A DNA stretch of 7,154 nucleotides from Bacteroidales bacterium. GTDB taxonomy: Bacteria; Bacteroidota; Bacteroidia; Bacteroidales; UBA932. Numbering within the stretch: the stretch's first letter is position 1; the number at the start of each line of letters is the position of its first letter. The stretch is taken from NCBI GenBank assembly GCA_017535125.1, contig JAFXUS010000004.1, forward strand, positions 1-7,154, written 5' to 3'. Under the pieces are notes generated by a model that had not been told where the DNA came from, searched no databases, and worked only from the letters and a program-made list of their open reading frames with translations. Of this stretch, positions 5,028 to 7,154 are shown piece after piece. The position numbers and the translations under genes were made by a program.

Positions 5028-6186
5028 GAAATCCTACAGCTCCGACTCCAATGACAGTCCAGAGGATGTCGGAGAACTGAAGGACGACGGGATATGCCTG
5101 GAGGAAGAAGCCTCCGGGCATTTTTATGATGCCGAAGTGCTGCTGCACTAAAGCCAGGGCGACTCCGATGACGAGGCCGACCACCAGGCCGCACAGGGAC
5201 ACCAGCCAGCCCTCGCCGATGAAGATGCGGCGCACGAGCCGGTCGTCGGCGCCCAGGGCGCGCAGCGTGGCCATGTCGTCGCGTTTGGCGATGGACAGCA
5301 TCGACAGCGAGCCAAAGATGTTGGACGCGATGATGATCACCACGAACAGCAGAATCAGGTAGATCGCGAGTTTCTCGTAGCGCATCATCTTGTACAGCGA
5401 CGGCTGCTGCTGCACCCGGTCCTGCACCACATAGTCCGGCCCGAGCAACTCGGACAGCGAGCGCAGCATCCGCCGGTCCGCCGGCACGGAAAGCCGCAGC
5501 TCCAGGCCGCTGACCTCCTCCGTAAGCCCCAGCAGGGAGCGCATCGTCTCCAGCGGCACCAGCAGCAGGTCCTCGTCGGCGGAAGCATTGAGGCTGATCA
5601 GGGCGGCGGGCCGGACCTTCACGCTGCCGAGGGCCGCACCCGGCCCGAGCAGCGAAATCCGCCCGCCGCGCCGGGGATAGTACAGCACCAGCGGATCCAC
5701 GAAATGGGGGCGTATGCCCATTTCACGCGCCAGCGTGGAGCCAACGGCCGCCTGGGGGAGCGAGCCGTCGTGCAGCGAGAATTCCCCCTCGACCACGTGC
5801 TCCGCGAGCCGCGACTCCGCCTCATAGACGGCGTCCACGCCCTTCGCGCGGGCCAGTTGCTGCCGCCCGCCGTACGCGACGAACACTTCCTCCTCCATGA
5901 CGCTGCAGATCTGCGCCACGCGGGGATCGTCCAGCAGCGCGTCGAAGGCCGGGCCTGACGGCGTGAAATATTTCCCCGTCGCGGGCGTGACCAGCACGTC
6001 CGGCGACAGGTCAGAGAGGCTCTCCTTGATGACGCGGTCGAAGCCGTTGTAAACGGAAAGGATGAGAATCAGCGCGGCCGTGCCGACCGCCATGCCGATG
6101 GCGCTAAGGGTAGATATCGCGTGGATGACGCCCAGCGACTTCTTCGCCACCAGGTACCGACGCGCGATATAAAGGTCGGGCCGCAC
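4987..6186 (-). CDS. LolC/LolE-type ABC transporter permease (FtsX-like)
   Basis: This is a 399-residue inner-membrane permease of the MacB/FtsX superfamily with LolC/E layout: cytoplasmic YIARRYLVAKKS, TM1 about residues 24-46 (ending in LSVYNGFDR, very like LolC/E), a periplasmic domain of about 220 residues, then TM2 about 273-297, TM3 about 327-348 and TM4 about 373-393. The loop after TM2, IAKRDDMATLRALGA (299-313), is the coupling helix that contacts the ATPase. By family, it would work with a LolD-type ATPase to extract outer-membrane lipoproteins and pass them to LolA; no ATPase gene is in view. The only reasonable start is GTG at 6186, 10 bp after the rbfA stop, so it is the third gene of a tyrS-rbfA-permease operon. 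The C-terminus (LLAAPAANRR) is several residues shorter than usual and is encoded over the end of metY. LolC versus LolE cannot be distinguished. Confidence 0.85.
   Translation of the reverse strand: MRPDLYIARRYLVAKKSLGVIHAISTLSAIGMAVGTAALILILSVYNGFDRVIKESLSDLSPDVLVTPATGKYFTPSGPAFDALLDDPRVAQICSVMEEEVFVAYGGRQQLARAKGVDAVYEAESRLAEHVVEGEFSLHDGSLPQAAVGSTLAREMGIRPHFVDPLVLYYPRRGGRISLLGPGAALGSVKVRPAALISLNASADEDLLLVPLETMRSLLGLTEEVSGLELRLSVPADRRMLRSLSELLGPDYVVQDRVQQQPSLYKMMRYEKLAIYLILLFVVIIIASNIFGSLSMLSIAKRDDMATLRALGADDRLVRRIFIGEGWLVSLCGLVVGLVIGVALALVQQHFGIIKMPGGFFLQAYPVVLQFSDILWTVIGVGAVGFLISLLAAPAANRR
5097..5125 (+). terminator. Candidate metY terminator inside the opposing permease gene
   Basis: The stem CCTGGAGG (5097-5104) pairs with CCTCCGGG (5111-5118), with one T-G wobble and an AAGAAG loop. 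After CA comes a run of five T (5121-5125). This has the shape of an intrinsic terminator, 69 bp past the metY stop, but lies within codons of the minus-strand permease (around KMPGGFFLQA), so it may be a coding coincidence. Confidence 0.5.
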
Positions 6187-6196
6187 GGGGCTGGAA

Positions 6197-6544
6197 TTAT
6201 TTTTTGAGGAGCTCCTCGATGTGTTCGGCGTAGTCGAGCGTCGTGTCCAGGAGGAAATCGATCTCCGGCACGATGCGCAGCTGGGAGGCCACCTTGCGGC
6301 CGAGTTCGCCGCGGAGGGTGCGTTTCTCGTCCTCCAGCATCTTCATGACCTGCGGGGCGCGGTCGGAAGGGAAGATGCTGACGAAGACCTTCGCGATGCT
6401 CAGGTCGGGGCTGATGCGCACTTCGCTCACCGTCACCATGGCGCCGCCGAAGGCCGCCAGCCCGCGGCTGCGGATGATTTCGGAGAGGTCGCGCTGGATT
6501 TCGCGCGCGACCTTCAGTTGTCTGGTTGATGCCGGTTTATCCAT
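6197..6544 (-). CDS. rbfA: 30S ribosome-binding factor A
   Basis: This is a 115-residue protein, the normal RbfA length, with a single type II KH-like fold. RbfA binds the 30S subunit late in assembly, helps mature the 5' end of 16S rRNA and is important for growth in the cold. Family motifs are clear: TRQLKVAREIQRDLSEII (7-24), VTVSEVRISPDLSIAKVFVS (37-56), an LR-rich helix (77-90), and RIVPEIDFLLDTTLDYAEHI (90-109) ending in EELLKK. The ATG at 6544 lies within the end of tyrS: the stretch ATGGATAA contains the rbfA start and the tyrS stop, an 8-bp overlap that suggests translational coupling. The permease gene follows after 10 bp. No Shine-Dalgarno sequence is seen. Confidence 0.95.
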   Translation of the reverse strand: MDKPASTRQLKVAREIQRDLSEIIRSRGLAAFGGAMVTVSEVRISPDLSIAKVFVSIFPSDRAPQVMKMLEDEKRTLRGELGRKVASQLRIVPEIDFLLDTTLDYAEHIEELLKK

Positions 6545-7154
6545 TTATCTTAATGATAAAATAGTCCTTCTTGCCTTTCTGGGCGAGGATGTACTTGCCG
6601 TCGATGATGTCGGCCTCGGAGAGCTGGTAGTTGATGTCCGTGACCTTGTCCTTGTTGAGGCTGAAGCCGTTCTGCTGGATCATCTTGCGGGCCTCGCCCT
6701 TGGAGGGGAAGATCTGCGTGTTGACGGCCAGCGCGTCCAGGATGCCGAGCGGAAGCTCGCTGCGCGAAATCTCGAAGGTCGGCACGCCGTCGAACACGGC
6801 GAGGAAGGTGCGCTCATCGAGCTTGCGCAGATCCTCGGACGTGGACTTGCCGAAGAGCATCTGCGAAGCGCGCACGGCGTTGTCGTACTCCTCCTGCCCG
6901 TGCACCATGATGGTGACCTCGCGGGCCAGCAGGCGCTGCAGCTCGCGGCGCTCGGGAGCCTCTCGGTGGGCGGCGATGGCGTCCTCGATGGTCTTGCGGT
7001 CCAGCATCGTGAAGATCTTGATGAAGCGCTCCGCGTCCTCGTCGCTCACGTTCAGCCAGAACTGGTAGAACTGGTACGGGGAAGTGCGCTCCGGATCCAG
7101 CCACACGTTGCCCTTCTCGGTCTTGCCGAACTTGGTGCCGTCGGCCTTGCGGAT
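6537..7154 (-). CDS. tyrS: Tyrosyl-tRNA synthetase, C-terminal half (5' end outside window)
   Basis: These are 205 codons of a class Ic aminoacyl-tRNA synthetase, running off the right window edge and ending in TAA at 6537-6539. TyrRS charges tRNA-Tyr in the cytoplasm. The visible part starts IRKADGTKFGKTEKGNVWLD; KFGKT (7119-7133) is the KMSKS-type loop that stabilises the transition state, and the GN-x-WLD continuation is typical of bacterial TyrRS. Then come YQFYQFWLNVSDEDAERFIKIFT (the anticodon-domain entry), AREVTIMVHG, and a C-terminal S4-like RNA-binding domain over about the last 65 residues (FPSKGEARKMIQQNGFSLNK). The Rossmann domain with the HIGH motif must lie beyond 7154. It is the first visible gene of the operon with rbfA and the permease. 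Confidence 0.95.
   Translation of the reverse strand: MRKADGTKFGKTEKGNVWLDPERTSPYQFYQFWLNVSDEDAERFIKIFTMLDRKTIEDAIAAHREAPERRELQRLLAREVTIMVHGQEEYDNAVRASQMLFGKSTSEDLRKLDERTFLAVFDGVPTFEISRSELPLGILDALAVNTQIFPSKGEARKMIQQNGFSLNKDKVTDINYQLSEADIIDGKYILAQKGKKDYFIIKING

Noticed and set aside
5040..5074. Inverted repeat CTCCGAC/GTCGGAG just after metY as its terminator
   Set aside because: The stem is only 7 bp with a 21-nt loop and no T tract; the hairpin at 5097-5118 is a better candidate.

Overview
The window looks like ordinary chromosome from a GC-rich member of the Bacteroidota, probably Bacteroidales; the genus cannot be fixed from the sequence alone. The evidence is: four intergenic matches to the Bacteroidota -7 promoter box TAnnTTTG, no visible Shine-Dalgarno sequences, a class I MetY with the variant YTRLQNPTND, a Bacteroidales-type small outer-membrane barrel, and a typical SPII lipoprotein. 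I found no mobile element, CRISPR array, tRNA or rRNA gene, and no defence or biosynthetic cluster.

Layout. (1) 1-174 is the 3' end of glmS (+), followed by a strong hairpin terminator. (2) 353-931 is a DJ-1/PfpI family protein (-). (3) 1003-1758 and 1769-2614 form a two-gene (+) unit: an outer-membrane beta-barrel protein, then a lipoprotein of unknown function containing what looks like a duplicated beta-rich domain. (4) A hairpin placed symmetrically between the two stop codons separates this unit from manA (-), 2688-3683, a class I mannose-6-phosphate isomerase-like protein with changed metal-site residues. (5) 3741-5027 is metY (+), O-acetylhomoserine sulfhydrylase. (6) 4987-7154 is a (-) operon read in the order tyrS (partial) - rbfA - LolC/E-type ABC permease. 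Its last gene overlaps the 3' end of metY by 41 bp in convergent orientation.

How the genes fit together. The window mixes unrelated housekeeping functions: amino-sugar synthesis (glmS), mannose/fructose-6-phosphate interconversion (manA-like), sulfur assimilation into homocysteine (metY), translation (tyrS, rbfA), envelope lipoprotein sorting (Lol-type permease) and an envelope pair (barrel plus lipoprotein). The more interesting signals are in gene boundaries. There are two compact divergent promoter regions (932-1002 and 3684-3740). In both, the minus-strand -7 box lies 5-6 bp from the ATG, which suggests leaderless mRNAs for the DJ-1 and manA genes. There is also a convergent overlap with a candidate terminator of metY embedded in the opposing permease gene. 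I found no clear new biological system.
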